A stretch of DNA of 22,483 nt from a virus: IMG/VR virus record IMGVR_UViG_3300032093_000918, positions 1 to 22,483 of that record. One strand, written 5' to 3'. A program made the position numbers and the translations under genes. This document shows, piece after piece, positions 10,601 through 18,121 of the stretch. Below the pieces are notes generated by a model, which did no database searches, was not told where the DNA came from, and saw only the letters and a list, made by a program, of their open reading frames with translations. Position 1 is the first letter of the stretch, and each line of letters starts with the position of its first letter.

Positions 10601-13600
10601 TCCTGTACCATGATCAATAAATGATAATAAAACATTTTGATTTTGTGTACCCAATTCTACAAATCCACCAGTATTTGCCACACCAATTTGTACTGTTGAA
10701 ATTCCTATAAGATCTTTTGAAATCTTAGCAACGTAAAATTGAGAATAATCACTAACTTGATAAGTAGTTGTTCCACTAGAGACAGTTATTGGTGTATTTC
10801 CAGAACTTGAATATGTAATTAGATCACCAGTACTTAAAGAATGATTTTTCAAATAAATGCTCTGGGTTGGTATTAATTTAGATGTTACACCATATCCAAT
10901 ATGAGAGAAGAAAATTGTTGTACCAATTCCCACTACAGTACCTTTACCCAAACTTTCCTTAGGATTAAAATAAATATCCGTATTTAAGTTAAAATTAATT
11001 GAAGTAGTATAACCAACATTTAACGTAAATTTCCTAGGAACTTCATTAAGAATAGATCCTTCACTATGCGCTAAACCAGTAGTTCCATCATATGATCTTA
11101 AAATTTTTACTTTTGCTTGAGATTGATCAATTTCTAATATTTTTACTTTTTCATTACCTATTTGGTAAATATCATTAACTTGAACTAAAGGATAGTTTAA
11201 ACTACCTAAAACATCAATGAAAGTTGTAATACCAGTAAAAGATTGATCAGGTATATTTTTAGTTAAAATCAGTTTACTTGTTAATATACCAACTGAAAAT
11301 GTATTAGATAATTCTAATTGATAATTATTTAAATTATCAATTGTTATTATATCATTTGGTTGTAAATTGTGAGTAATACTGCAGATTCCAAGAATAGTTC
11401 CCGTGTTTGAATATGGTATAAATTGTACAGTCTTTATCTTAACCTCTGATGATGCTATAGATACGATATCAGTCCCCGTAATTTCGGATACATTTGCAAA
11501 AGCATTTGATCCTCCAGATCCTTCATTGTCAAAAATAACTTCATCACCTACCTGATAATTTTTTCCAGGTGAAACTATCTTTAAACTTGTTAAAGATCCT
11601 GGCACTGCAATATCAATTCTATTAGATTCATTAGTTAATTTATTGGGTTCTAATGTTGAATAATATCCACTATTTTTGGATAATAATTTATAGTAGTAAG
11701 TATTTCTTAACCATCCAGTTGAGTTTATATCTATTTTTTCTTGAATAGAATTTTGGTTATAATTAAATGATATTAAATTAGATTTATAACTATCTCCAAT
11801 AATGTATGGGAATGCTGGTTTTAAATAAGATCTGAAAGGTCCATCAGATTCTTCTGTAGGATTTATAGTTGTAAAATATGCATAAACTCCATCTGGAAAT
11901 TCTGGAGTTTTACAATATCTACCGTTATAAATGTCTAAGTCACCATCACCATCATAAAAATAATCTTCAATAAAAAATCCAACAGGATATTGTGAAGGTC
12001 TTAATGCAGAATTAAGAATTCTATAACTAGATTGCATTCTCTTAACTGCTCCACCTTCAGGGTCAGCATATCCATATGGACCATATATTGGGTTACCATC
12101 ATATGCCCAACCAATAATTGGAGAATGATATTTTATTAAAGACGTATCATTAGATAAGTCATCTCTGTATATTACCTCACCATTTACACCAATGGAAGAT
12201 GAAAGAACAGATTCTCTAAATTTTCTTGGTGCATATGCATGGCAATACTCCAACTCATAATTTTTGTTAATAGCATTATAAATGATTCCATCATCACTTG
12301 TTATTTGACTTGTTGTGATAAGTCTTTCCACTAAGTTTATATTCCAAGATTTTATATAAGTTTCAAATTTTACACCAGATCCTGCAGAATACGCATATAT
12401 AAACGTATTATTTTGTGTATAATTTGATCCAGATTTTCTAATAATTACGTCAACAATTCTTCCGTCTTCAATTACAGGTAAAATAGATGCCCCAGAACCA
12501 TCACCAACAATACTAATATCTGGAATAGAATTGTACCCAGAACCAGAATTATTAATTAAAACATCAACAATTTTTCCATTAGAGATAATAGGAGATAAAC
12601 TTGCATTTTCTCCATTTGTTACTGTAATTGATGGTTGTCTTCTATAATTAATAATTTCAGAATCTCCATAATTAATACCTTTAGATTTTAATGAGACTGA
12701 TTTTATATCACCTCTAAAAATAGGTCTAATTTTTACAGAAGAATCTTGACCTGAAAAAGTAATAATACCAACAGGACTTTCAATTTTTACGGAAATTGGT
12801 TGGTAATTTAACTCGTGTAAACCAGCACCAATTGAAAGTAAATCTATACATAAATTATTATTAAAGTAATAATCACTAGCAATAGAACCAATTCCTATAG
12901 GAAATAATTTTATTTTATTACTGTCTATAACTTTTACATAATATTCTGAAGTTGATGATAGTCCAGATATTAAAATTTCACTTGAATTATAAGTAACTAT
13001 TTCTTTATCAACATAACTATGATCTGGAATAGTTATAATATCAGTGTAAATATTTACATCTGATGGTTCAAAGAATAATTTTTTAGTACTATATCCAAAA
13101 CCACCATCAATAACATCTATTGAAGAAATTATATTTTTTGGATTAAATGAAATAAATTTATGAATACCAGTACTATACGAAGTTAAATTGATCGTGTTTA
13201 TACCAGAAACCGCACTTTCATATGTGGGATATAATTTTATTTGAGTTGAATTTAATGGGACAACAAAATAAACTGAATTATTTGTTAATCCTCCAATAGC
13301 AACTTGATTATCTGATGAGTAAATTACTTTTTCAAACGAATTAAATTTATGAAATGTTGTAAATCCTATGATATTATTTGATAAATCTACTAAACTTGAT
13401 GATGAATATGCACTAAATTCAACTTCAGTATAGGTTGGTGAAATTTTACAAACTGCCTTTGCACCAGAACCATTTCCACCACTAATAGTAATTTTGGGTA
13501 AACCATTAGTGAAAGAATAATTATTTTCTAAAATTTGAATTGATTTTAACGAACCTGTTACATTGCATACTCCAGTTGCACCAATTCCAGTTGGATCGGT

Positions 13601-15769
13601 AATATTTAATAATGGTGGATTTATTACATCATAATTTGAATCACCTTCTGATGATACTATTATTTTTTCTATTGGACCATAATTAATAAAATCACCAGTT
13701 TTATAACTTAATAATTCGACACCATTTAATAACATACCAATTTGACCTGGATTGGTAGATGTTTTTATGCTCGAATCTATTGGTTGTACAAATTTTCTTA
13801 TTAAACCTTGAGGTCTTATTGATTGATTTGCAAATTTTGTCAACTGTAATGTATTATCAGTTATTTCACCACTGACAAAAACAAAAATATTAGTATAAAT
13901 GTTGGATCTACTGGTACTTAATTTTATGGTAGTATCATTTATTTTTTTAACATAATATGTACCTTCTGGAATATTTAATTTATTATTTTCACCTTCATTT
14001 GTATATGTAACAGAATCTCCAGTAAAAAATGGATGTTTTCCAATGATCATTTCATAACCATCAAAAAACCCACCAAATTTTACTGAAAAATCTTTAAATC
14101 TTAATGGAAGATTTAAATATGATGGTAATGATGGTGAAGCAACATAAACCTCATCAGTCCCATTTTTAGTGTCTATATAAACATTATGTACGTTTGATGA
14201 TATTTCTTTAAGATATGGATATTCATTAGTATCAACTTTATTGATATTCTTAATAGCAACAAAATTTAAATTAGTGTTTATACTATCATTTAATTGAATA
14301 TCAAAAGAATTTTTATCAGTTACCTTTATTACTAATGAAGTATATTCATTACCTGAATTATCTGCAATAGTAACACTATCACCCAAAACAATAGTGTTAG
14401 TATCTTTTGTTATTATTCTGTATCTAAAACCAGAAAGTTGCTGTACGGTCTGTACTTCAAAATAAGGAGTTGCATTGACATTCCATGAAGAACTCAACAC
14501 ATTTTGCCTACTAATGCCTAATGAAACTATATCAATTCTATCATTATTTTCATAAAAATAAGTACCATTAACATTAGGAATATCTGATAAAACACCAGTT
14601 ATTCTGATTTTTATAATAATATCATTAAAATATCCATATGCAAAGAATGGTGAATATATTTCAGTCGCTCTGTGTAAAGCAACTACTCCAGTACACCCTA
14701 AAAATTGATTGGATGTTTTTGATGTATAATTTATTGTTATTGGATTATTCTTATCCAAATAAACAATTATTGATCCAGAATTTGGAAATCCAAATGTCGA
14801 ATCTACATCCAAATACTTTTGATCATTTGTTGTTGGTGATGTTAAGTATGTTTTGGGGTGATATGAAAAGTCATCATCATTGATGCCTTCAGTATAATCT
14901 AAACTGATCTTATAATAAATTCTATTGTTTCTGAAAATTCTTTCTACATTCGTTACTGTACCTGTTGCTGAATTTATAATACCAGGGATTTCATCTTGAT
15001 ACAAAGTTAAATTAGTTAAATCTTCAGGTTCTCCTGATATTTTTTCCGCTATTATATCTCTAGTTATTCTATAGTCGGCATCAGATGCTTGTACTACGTA
15101 ATCTCTTGGTTTGATTACTTTAGCACCAATACCAAAAATAGATTTAAATAAAATATCAAATGAAATATCAGATCCTTTTGTAGAATAAAAATCTTTTAAT
15201 TTGTATAAAAGAGTTTTTTCATTTATAGATGGATAAAAATCAATACCTTCAAAACCTGGAGCAAAATGATACTTATATTTCTTAAAAAATTCTTTAAGAA
15301 ATAAAGCATTTAGATTATAAACGATGTCACCAACTTTATGTTCTTCTGCTAAATTAGACTTTTCAAAAACTAACTGATCTTTTACTTCTGCCCTATAAGA
15401 AGTTATACCACTAAAAGATCTGGTGCATTCTTTGAATGAATTACTTGTTGAATACTTATATGATATTATTTCACCATTAATTTTTATTAATCCATTTTCT
15501 TTGGGGAAATCTTGTGTTGAAGATACAAATATTTCCGTGGAATTGAAAGTAACATCATTGTCTAATTTTGTATGGAAATTTATTTCCGCAATATTGTCTA
15601 ATTTTATATACTGATCAATATTATTGAGAATATCTAACGGACCACCTTGATATTCTGATGAGTTATAGTATTCCTGTAAAAATTCTAAAATACGTGGAGA
15701 TTCGTCAAATAAAAATTCTGGGATTTGACTTTTGATTAAATTTTTAGTTTTTATTCTAGAATTTAACAT
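4637..15769 (-). CDS. Giant repeat-rich baseplate/tail structural protein (gene 7 position)
   Basis: A single 3710-residue frame between genes 6 and 8, where T4 carries gene 7 (baseplate wedge initiator, 1032 aa). I see no clear sequence match to T4 gp7, so equivalence rests on synteny. The N-terminus (about 1-260, with IPEFLFDESPRILEFLQEYY at 16-35) is not repetitive and is probably the attachment module. The rest is Ser/Thr/Asn/Gly-rich and built from three repeat families listed separately (NHG..GD.V.Y modules, GxGY modules, and GTT..HS.GS modules), many VGIGST microrepeats, and a YHYH-type domain near 1190-1330. No signal peptide, membrane segment or coiled coil is evident. It starts 4 bases after the gene 6 stop, with only a weak AAGAA Shine-Dalgarno, suggesting coupling. 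Expected role: a large baseplate periphery or fibre-like component; function unproven. Confidence 0.85.
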   Translation of the reverse strand: MLNSRIKTKNLIKSQIPEFLFDESPRILEFLQEYYNSSEYQGGPLDILNNIDQYIKLDNIAEINFHTKLDNDVTFNSTEIFVSSTQDFPKENGLIKINGEIISYKYSTSNSFKECTRSFSGITSYRAEVKDQLVFEKSNLAEEHKVGDIVYNLNALFLKEFFKKYKYHFAPGFEGIDFYPSINEKTLLYKLKDFYSTKGSDISFDILFKSIFGIGAKVIKPRDYVVQASDADYRITRDIIAEKISGEPEDLTNLTLYQDEIPGIINSATGTVTNVERIFRNNRIYYKISLDYTEGINDDDFSYHPKTYLTSPTTNDQKYLDVDSTFGFPNSGSIIVYLDKNNPITINYTSKTSNQFLGCTGVVALHRATEIYSPFFAYGYFNDIIIKIRITGVLSDIPNVNGTYFYENNDRIDIVSLGISRQNVLSSSWNVNATPYFEVQTVQQLSGFRYRIITKDTNTIVLGDSVTIADNSGNEYTSLVIKVTDKNSFDIQLNDSINTNLNFVAIKNINKVDTNEYPYLKEISSNVHNVYIDTKNGTDEVYVASPSLPSYLNLPLRFKDFSVKFGGFFDGYEMIIGKHPFFTGDSVTYTNEGENNKLNIPEGTYYVKKINDTTIKLSTSRSNIYTNIFVFVSGEITDNTLQLTKFANQSIRPQGLIRKFVQPIDSSIKTSTNPGQIGMLLNGVELLSYKTGDFINYGPIEKIIVSSEGDSNYDVINPPLLNITDPTGIGATGVCNVTGSLKSIQILENNYSFTNGLPKITISGGNGSGAKAVCKISPTYTEVEFSAYSSSSLVDLSNNIIGFTTFHKFNSFEKVIYSSDNQVAIGGLTNNSVYFVVPLNSTQIKLYPTYESAVSGINTINLTSYSTGIHKFISFNPKNIISSIDVIDGGFGYSTKKLFFEPSDVNIYTDIITIPDHSYVDKEIVTYNSSEILISGLSSTSEYYVKVIDSNKIKLFPIGIGSIASDYYFNNNLCIDLLSIGAGLHELNYQPISVKIESPVGIITFSGQDSSVKIRPIFRGDIKSVSLKSKGINYGDSEIINYRRQPSITVTNGENASLSPIISNGKIVDVLINNSGSGYNSIPDISIVGDGSGASILPVIEDGRIVDVIIRKSGSNYTQNNTFIYAYSAGSGVKFETYIKSWNINLVERLITTSQITSDDGIIYNAINKNYELEYCHAYAPRKFRESVLSSSIGVNGEVIYRDDLSNDTSLIKYHSPIIGWAYDGNPIYGPYGYADPEGGAVKRMQSSYRILNSALRPSQYPVGFFIEDYFYDGDGDLDIYNGRYCKTPEFPDGVYAYFTTINPTEESDGPFRSYLKPAFPYIIGDSYKSNLISFNYNQNSIQEKIDINSTGWLRNTYYYKLLSKNSGYYSTLEPNKLTNESNRIDIAVPGSLTSLKIVSPGKNYQVGDEVIFDNEGSGGSNAFANVSEITGTDIVSIASSEVKIKTVQFIPYSNTGTILGICSITHNLQPNDIITIDNLNNYQLELSNTFSVGILTSKLILTKNIPDQSFTGITTFIDVLGSLNYPLVQVNDIYQIGNEKVKILEIDQSQAKVKILRSYDGTTGLAHSEGSILNEVPRKFTLNVGYTTSINFNLNTDIYFNPKESLGKGTVVGIGTTIFFSHIGYGVTSKLIPTQSIYLKNHSLSTGDLITYSSSGNTPITVSSGTTTYQVSDYSQFYVAKISKDLIGISTVQIGVANTGGFVELGTQNQNVLLSFIDHGTGFNHKFTTNLSNTISGDIKKVSVVVTTSQNHGLSVNDNIRMDIKSGIQTTVVVQYNDTTRRMVFNPKSFGFLNVDVNEDIITIENHGYKTGQKVLHTSQSPTGGLLNDELYYVIVLDENRIRLSKTYYKSLNKVLNLDYVNLVLPASDGALSLVNPSLEAYKNSTVIFDLSDLSLSSSGRPAFSFDFYTDSDFKNKFYTSASDLFTVRKIGKIGVDPNASVSLIIDDNTPQNLYYRLTPIFFDGISLAKQQIITDDFNIVNNNLIRVSNSLYNGIYSISGIGSLSFTYLSKISPEKSSYNSDEAILEYHTSSRTAFGKINRVDVQSGGFGYKKLPNVVKVRSGLGTDSLLLPFSDNIGRVFKYKLNDIGFDYPTDKTLSPSTLLPKIFKIEPLSKFKRISIVSPGVNYYVPPQLVVLDGLTGRVNEEADLRYEIGDYDVSIIRNTTGVYNITPIILPVNNPNGTRIKDIAYNSTTKNVTVGLAVSYGNIDEFPFEVGDEVIIENTNIDIVEGGNGYNSSNYGYKLFTLTEVNPDIGGETPTITYNISDLKNPNPGVFDTFESIGTVTPKKYFPIFEIELIKDRFISGEKIISQSGVEGIAQSYDFKNEYLKINTTEEFKVGDLVTGESTKNRGVISQIVVFETKHNIGGNSILTKGWTNNIGLLGDSLQRLHDNDYYQYFSYSVKSNVSLENWDGIVSDLNHTLGFKKFSDLSVESYAFDPEDRVGLVSAAQQISLSSIATLDSTVDFNLYKDFDIAREKPILIDNRYVSNEILFNSPFLQSYLEFIGNRVLKIDDISSEFNDVNRSFDLYYKNQPIFAVEFNATTGSVVGLTDNTIYLPNHFFVSGEEIEYVPFNNSSANAIGIGTTFFVGVGTTSKLPSSVYVIKIDSRRIQLASSAENALLFNPIPLSLTSVGIGSTHIFKSKNPNTRALITLNGIIQSPLVSTAVTSSTISSVGIGSTIFRLTGISSIFTGDLIKINNEIMFVTSVGVASTNSLSVFRNWVGTTQGIHSGGSLVTKLSGSYNIVDNSVHFSEAVPGLSPIGTTSNGPSEVDYVGLTTSTRFDGRVFIRSALKQGFTSVYEKAYNTNYVFDDISQSFNGITTNFTLKQNKNNITGFSTSNAIILIDDVFQGPQRLGSPLTNINGDYKLTETSGQTIISFTGNPANFNQTNDINASSVPRGGIIVSVGSSSGLRYQPLIGAGGTAIVSAAGTIQSVAIGNSGSGYRVGVQTYIRVGVQTYSSGTPKITYVGYANAANGKITNVVITNPGIGYTRSNPPKVVIDPPLNYTDIPLIYSSSSPSGIGTGATVDITVGQGSSVINFELKNLGYGYGQGDILTVPIGGTTGIPTDASTFTLYAFEEFKVFVDKTFNSKFSGWSVGDILVLDNIEQYFNGRRRLFPLLRNGERISFFPRRSSGIELQDNLLVFINDILQVPGESYTFNGGSTIRFNEAPKPRLSGYTTPGDTCKIMMYTGTQSIDVNEIDVIETLKIGDNVQFFSDVDVTLNQDQRLVVDINAADTVLTNTYAGQGVSDTELLERPINWIKQTEDKIIDEIEVGKDRVYYEPNIHTQCTLLSNVGIGSTFAYVTSVKSLFDNPREGILVSKSRVVEIISNDVLTSGIATATVSIASTISTLNLVNAGSGYTSSPRVTIETPGIGITGIASATANISGGRITSFTITNPGFGYTTGPLAGLVVNQQGIGYPPLDTSNNVFVNARLKTLTGFGRGATATIVINPLNQTVFSTNITNGGTNYKINDLVFLDSYDNVGLATTYRRTTLASPLVFAVTGIKGPNILIAPPIPVIEEVSNVTYEGDYGLIVGVGTTSVGVTTGLVFDFYIPQNSPLVTDGHGITKSGIKTGDYFVVTSSSVGFGVTSLTRGGSTLGIGTENIDNVYEVFSTSQVNRSIPSIGISTVIRVVTRIARYNGINSVVSIASTSNYAAYSWGKINFTDRSTPRSFTVKTNNFAGISTNPIIRRKNPLAYENYL
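6877..6924 (-). repeat. 24-bp tandem duplication inside the giant gene
   Basis: Bases 6877-6900 and 6901-6924 are identical except for the last base (a versus t). In frame this doubles an 8-residue unit: RVGVQTYI is followed directly by RVGVQTYS. The frame is preserved. The near-perfect identity contrasts with the diverged repeats elsewhere in the gene, so this copy is recent or strongly constrained. Confidence 0.9.
7890..14040 (-). repeat. NHG..GD.V.Y protein-repeat family, E1-FCCH-like (6 or 7 copies)
   Basis: A module of 40-65 residues: (N/D)H-x-(F/Y/L)-x-x-G-(D/E)-x-(V/I)-x-Y, a variable glycine-rich middle, then Y-(Y/F)-V-x-x-(I/L)-(D/N)-x-x-x-I-(K/R/Q)-L. Approximate copies: residues 577-617, 806-850, 913-960, 1640-1693, 1807-1851 and 2563-2626, with a degenerate one where GDSVTIADNSGNEYT precedes SFDIQL. 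The pattern resembles the E1-FCCH-type domain often annotated in phage tail proteins (my recollection, not a search). Likely beta-barrel modules strung along the protein. Confidence 0.6.
11820..12200 (-). other. YHYH-type domain within the giant protein
   Basis: Residues about 1190-1330 contain IIGWAYDGNPIYGPYGYADP (nt 12061-12120), the hallmark core of YHYH proteins, and DLDIYNGRYCKTPEFPDG followed by VYAYFTT (nt about 11866-11940), where the family normally has GTYHYHLT. The naming YHYH tetrad is thus Y-A-Y-F here: both histidines are lost. YHYH proteins are of unknown function, otherwise often exported bacterial proteins. In this context the domain probably serves as a structural or binding module. 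Confidence 0.75.
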
Positions 15770-15773
15770 AATA

Positions 15774-17681
15774 CTAATTTCTTATTAAATTTCCGTTTAA
15801 ATAACTTGATGATACTATATATTGAGATCCAGAAACATCTCTTCCTGAAGAGATTGAATCTTCAATTAAGTCTAATTTTGATTTTGAGTTATCTAATTGT
15901 AAATATAAATCTTGTTTACCAATAATATCATTAGACTTTGGTATTGTAGAAAATTCAATAATATAGTTTCCACCAACTTGCTTTGAGTTAAGTATATTAA
16001 TTGTTGTTATTCTTATTTCACCTTTAACATAATCTATTACACCAACATCAGTCCTCACTATAACAGGTTCTGATGAAGAACCTAGTTTAAATAAAAATAA
16101 TCTTCCAGTTAATAAATCTTGGTTTGGAATATCACTAAAATATACAGTATCGCTTACTCCAGCAACATTAAATCCAGATGATTTTATATTATATCCTTTT
16201 TGGTTTTTAACATAAAATTCATTTCCAAAACATACCTCATATTCTGCAAATTTTCCTATTTCAATTCTTAAATCTCGCCTCATTGATATTTTTGTGATAT
16301 TTGATGTTATAGAATCATCAGAATCATCTATTAATTTTAAAAACTTACTATATTTAAATCTTGAAGAATATCTATTTAATTCCGAGGACTTTGCATATTT
16401 AATTAAATTATCTAAAACTCTATTTCTTACCGTACTTGGAGATCTTGATAAGTTGGAGTTGTAATAAACTTGAGAATCATACTCAATATAAAGATATTTA
16501 AGATCTATAAATTCTGGTACAATACCAGCAACAGCATATTTTCTAAGTTTAAATTTTAAATTATCTTTTACATTATTTGGAATAAACGCACCATTTTTTG
16601 GTTTTACTGCAATAAAAACTTTACCAAATTTTGGTGGATCTAACTCTTCACCTCCAAATACAGATATAGATTCAACTTCTGGATAAATTAATGGCACTAA
16701 TGCCTCATAGTCTGCTGAAGTAACTGCTCTATTTTGTGCAGCATATACTCTTGGGGCAAACTTTTTTATTGAAGAAACTTCTTCTATTGGTTTCCCACCA
16801 CTAGATCCTTCTATAGTGGTTATGAATGGTGTTGGTACTTGTAACTCGTCTCCATTATTATCTACAAAAGATCCAGAAAATGTAAATTCTGATATACCAT
16901 TAGAATTTGGACCAGAAGTTACTATGTAAGATGCTTCTATGAAATTCTTATCTTCTAAAGGAGTTCCAAAAGTACCATCACCAAATATTAATTCATATCT
17001 TTGATCACTTATTTCACTTAAAAAGAAAATTTTATCTGATGATTTTACTTCTGTTATATTATCTATAAAATTGAATATTCTTGTAACTGAACTTTGTATA
17101 GAATCTCTTACTAAAACTCTTATTGTAGAAGTGTCAATATTTGCATTATTTAAAACAAAATTCTGATTTTTATTTAAAGAATCAACGATAAAACTACTTG
17201 ATATTAATGAACCTTCAAGAACTTCTATATTATTAAACGATGCGATCCCATTTATAACTGGAACTGTTATATCATCTGCTATAGAAAAAACGTAACTTTG
17301 TGCTCCAAATGATCTAGTTGTTGTACAAACTGGACCCTTTTTTAAAGTTACAGTAATCGCATTATCTGCTATCCCAATAACATCTATAAAGAATGATATC
17401 CTTGCCTTTGAACAAACTACCGATCTTGGTAAATAACCAACATGCTTTGCTAGAGAAACTACATTTTCTCTAAGTGTAGCGGAATCCAAAAATACCTCAT
17501 TACTCAACATATTTGCATTATATGATGAGATATAAGTATTATATGCTAAAATATCGATTAAAATTGATAAGTTAGATCCTTCAAAATCGTAATCTGTGAA
17601 TGTTGAATTAGATCTTAAATAATCTTTAATCGATGTTTTTATCTGTTCAAAATCTAGATTTGAAAAATTTACTAGTGACAT
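15774..17681 (-). CDS. 6: Baseplate wedge subunit gp6
   Basis: Homologue of T4 gp6, the protein that forms the inner ring and fastens the six baseplate wedges together, and a member of the baseplate J-like superfamily. At 635 aa it is close to T4 gp6 (660 aa). The N-terminal signature DYDFEGSNLSILIDILAYNT (30-49), NEVFLDSATLRENVVS (61-76) and HVGYLPRS (80-87) is typical of J/gp6 proteins, and the J-type element AVTSADYEALVPLIYPEVES lies at about 315-335. The ATG directly abuts the gene 25 stop (TAAATG), so the two are probably translationally coupled, and its own stop is 4 bases before the giant gene. Gene order 25-6 is what I recall for cyanophage baseplate clusters. Confidence 0.96.
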   Translation of the reverse strand: MSLVNFSNLDFEQIKTSIKDYLRSNSTFTDYDFEGSNLSILIDILAYNTYISSYNANMLSNEVFLDSATLRENVVSLAKHVGYLPRSVVCSKARISFFIDVIGIADNAITVTLKKGPVCTTTRSFGAQSYVFSIADDITVPVINGIASFNNIEVLEGSLISSSFIVDSLNKNQNFVLNNANIDTSTIRVLVRDSIQSSVTRIFNFIDNITEVKSSDKIFFLSEISDQRYELIFGDGTFGTPLEDKNFIEASYIVTSGPNSNGISEFTFSGSFVDNNGDELQVPTPFITTIEGSSGGKPIEEVSSIKKFAPRVYAAQNRAVTSADYEALVPLIYPEVESISVFGGEELDPPKFGKVFIAVKPKNGAFIPNNVKDNLKFKLRKYAVAGIVPEFIDLKYLYIEYDSQVYYNSNLSRSPSTVRNRVLDNLIKYAKSSELNRYSSRFKYSKFLKLIDDSDDSITSNITKISMRRDLRIEIGKFAEYEVCFGNEFYVKNQKGYNIKSSGFNVAGVSDTVYFSDIPNQDLLTGRLFLFKLGSSSEPVIVRTDVGVIDYVKGEIRITTINILNSKQVGGNYIIEFSTIPKSNDIIGKQDLYLQLDNSKSKLDLIEDSISSGRDVSGSQYIVSSSYLNGNLIRN

Positions 17682-18083
17682 TTATCTAGTTGGTAGTAAT
17701 ACAAAGGTTAGTTGTTGTGGTAAAGCATCAATTCCAACTATATTATAAAATATTGACACGTTGAATGAATTATTTACATAATCTGGAGTAACTTTAACAT
17801 CAGTTAATCTCACTCTGGGTTCATAGTTTTGTATTGTGAGTTCTATTTCAGTCTTTAATAAATCTGCAGTAGATTTATCCATATTTTCAAAAAGAAGTCT
17901 TGAAACTCTAGATCCAAGATTTCTTTGAAAAAATCTTTCACCTCGATTAGTTAAAATCAAATTTCTTACAGAACGTGCAATAGCAGTTTCATTAGAAATT
18001 GAAGCAATATCTCTTGTTAATGGATTTAACAGAAAAGAATTACTAATATCTTTAAAACCCCTACTGACACGTTCCGTAGGCAT
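17682..18083 (-). CDS. 25: Baseplate wedge subunit gp25
   Basis: Member of the gp25 family (GPW/gp25), the small lysozyme-like but non-enzymatic wedge component that binds gp6 and is also conserved in type VI secretion (TssE). The 133 aa equal T4 gp25 (132 aa). The diagnostic stretch is ARSVRNLILTNRGERFFQRN (36-55), then LGSRVSRLLFENMD (56-69); the usual family form is ILT..GER......GS.L..LLFE. The C-terminal half forms the expected beta-strand region around ITP-like VKVTPDY (97-103). It opens the baseplate operon: a 38-base gap separates it from the preceding 102-aa gene and holds two late-promoter-like boxes. Confidence 0.95.
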   Translation of the reverse strand: MPTERVSRGFKDISNSFLLNPLTRDIASISNETAIARSVRNLILTNRGERFFQRNLGSRVSRLLFENMDKSTADLLKTEIELTIQNYEPRVRLTDVKVTPDYVNNSFNVSIFYNIVGIDALPQQLTFVLLPTR

Positions 18084-18099
18084 GATTGTATATTATTAT

Positions 18100-18119
18100 A
18101 ATTTATACATTATTTATTA
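18100..18119 (-). promoter_or_regulatory. Late-promoter-like boxes before gene 25
   Basis: In the 38-base gap before gene 25 the minus strand reads TAATAAATAA (18110-18119) and, overlapping nothing coding, TATAAATT (18100-18107), one mismatch from the T4 late box TATAAATA, ending 16 bases from the ATG. The decamer is identical to the one before gene 8. A late promoter at the head of the baseplate operon would be expected. Which of the two boxes is used cannot be told from sequence. Confidence 0.45.
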
Positions 18120-18121
18120 TG

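Larger units (their letters stand above)
5339..13650 (-). repeat. GxGY protein-repeat family in the giant gene (about 15 copies)
   Basis: The encoded motif is (I/V)-x-(N/S)-x-G-x-x-Y, usually followed by P-x-(V/I)-x-I and then a GxGA stretch. Copies translate at about nt 5345 (GGTNY), 5550 (PGFGY), 5675 (AGSGY), 6610 (LGYGY), 6785 (PGIGY), 6925 (SGSGY), 9060 (GGNGY), 9395 (PGVNY), 9620 (GGFGY), 11565 (PGKNY), 12425 (SGSNY), 12540 (SGSGY), 12670 (KGINY), 13095 (GGFGY) and 13635 (GDSNY). One more copy lies in gp8. Spacing is irregular, with local clusters. Likely short beta modules; DNA identity between copies is low, so the duplications are old. Confidence 0.75.
7545..15510 (-). repeat. GTT..HS.GS protein-repeat family in the giant gene (4 copies)
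   Basis: A module of about 45 residues with the pattern G-x-(L/I)-(I/V)-x-I-x-x-E-x-(I/M)-x, then about 15 residues, then R-x-(W/Y)-x-G-T-T-x-x-x-H-S-x-G-S. Copies lie near residues 87-126 (GLIKINGEIISY then CTRSFSGITSYRAEV), 327-378 (degenerate), 1526-1576 (IGNEKVKILEI then LRSYDGTTGLAHSEGS) and 2693-2740 (GDLIKINNEIMFVTSV then FRNWVGTTQGIHSGGS). I know this pattern as a common module in phage tail and baseplate proteins. Confidence 0.6.

Noticed and set aside
4637-15769. Diversity-generating retroelement target in the giant gene
   Set aside because: No reverse transcriptase, no template repeat and no adenine-biased variable repeat is visible in the window.
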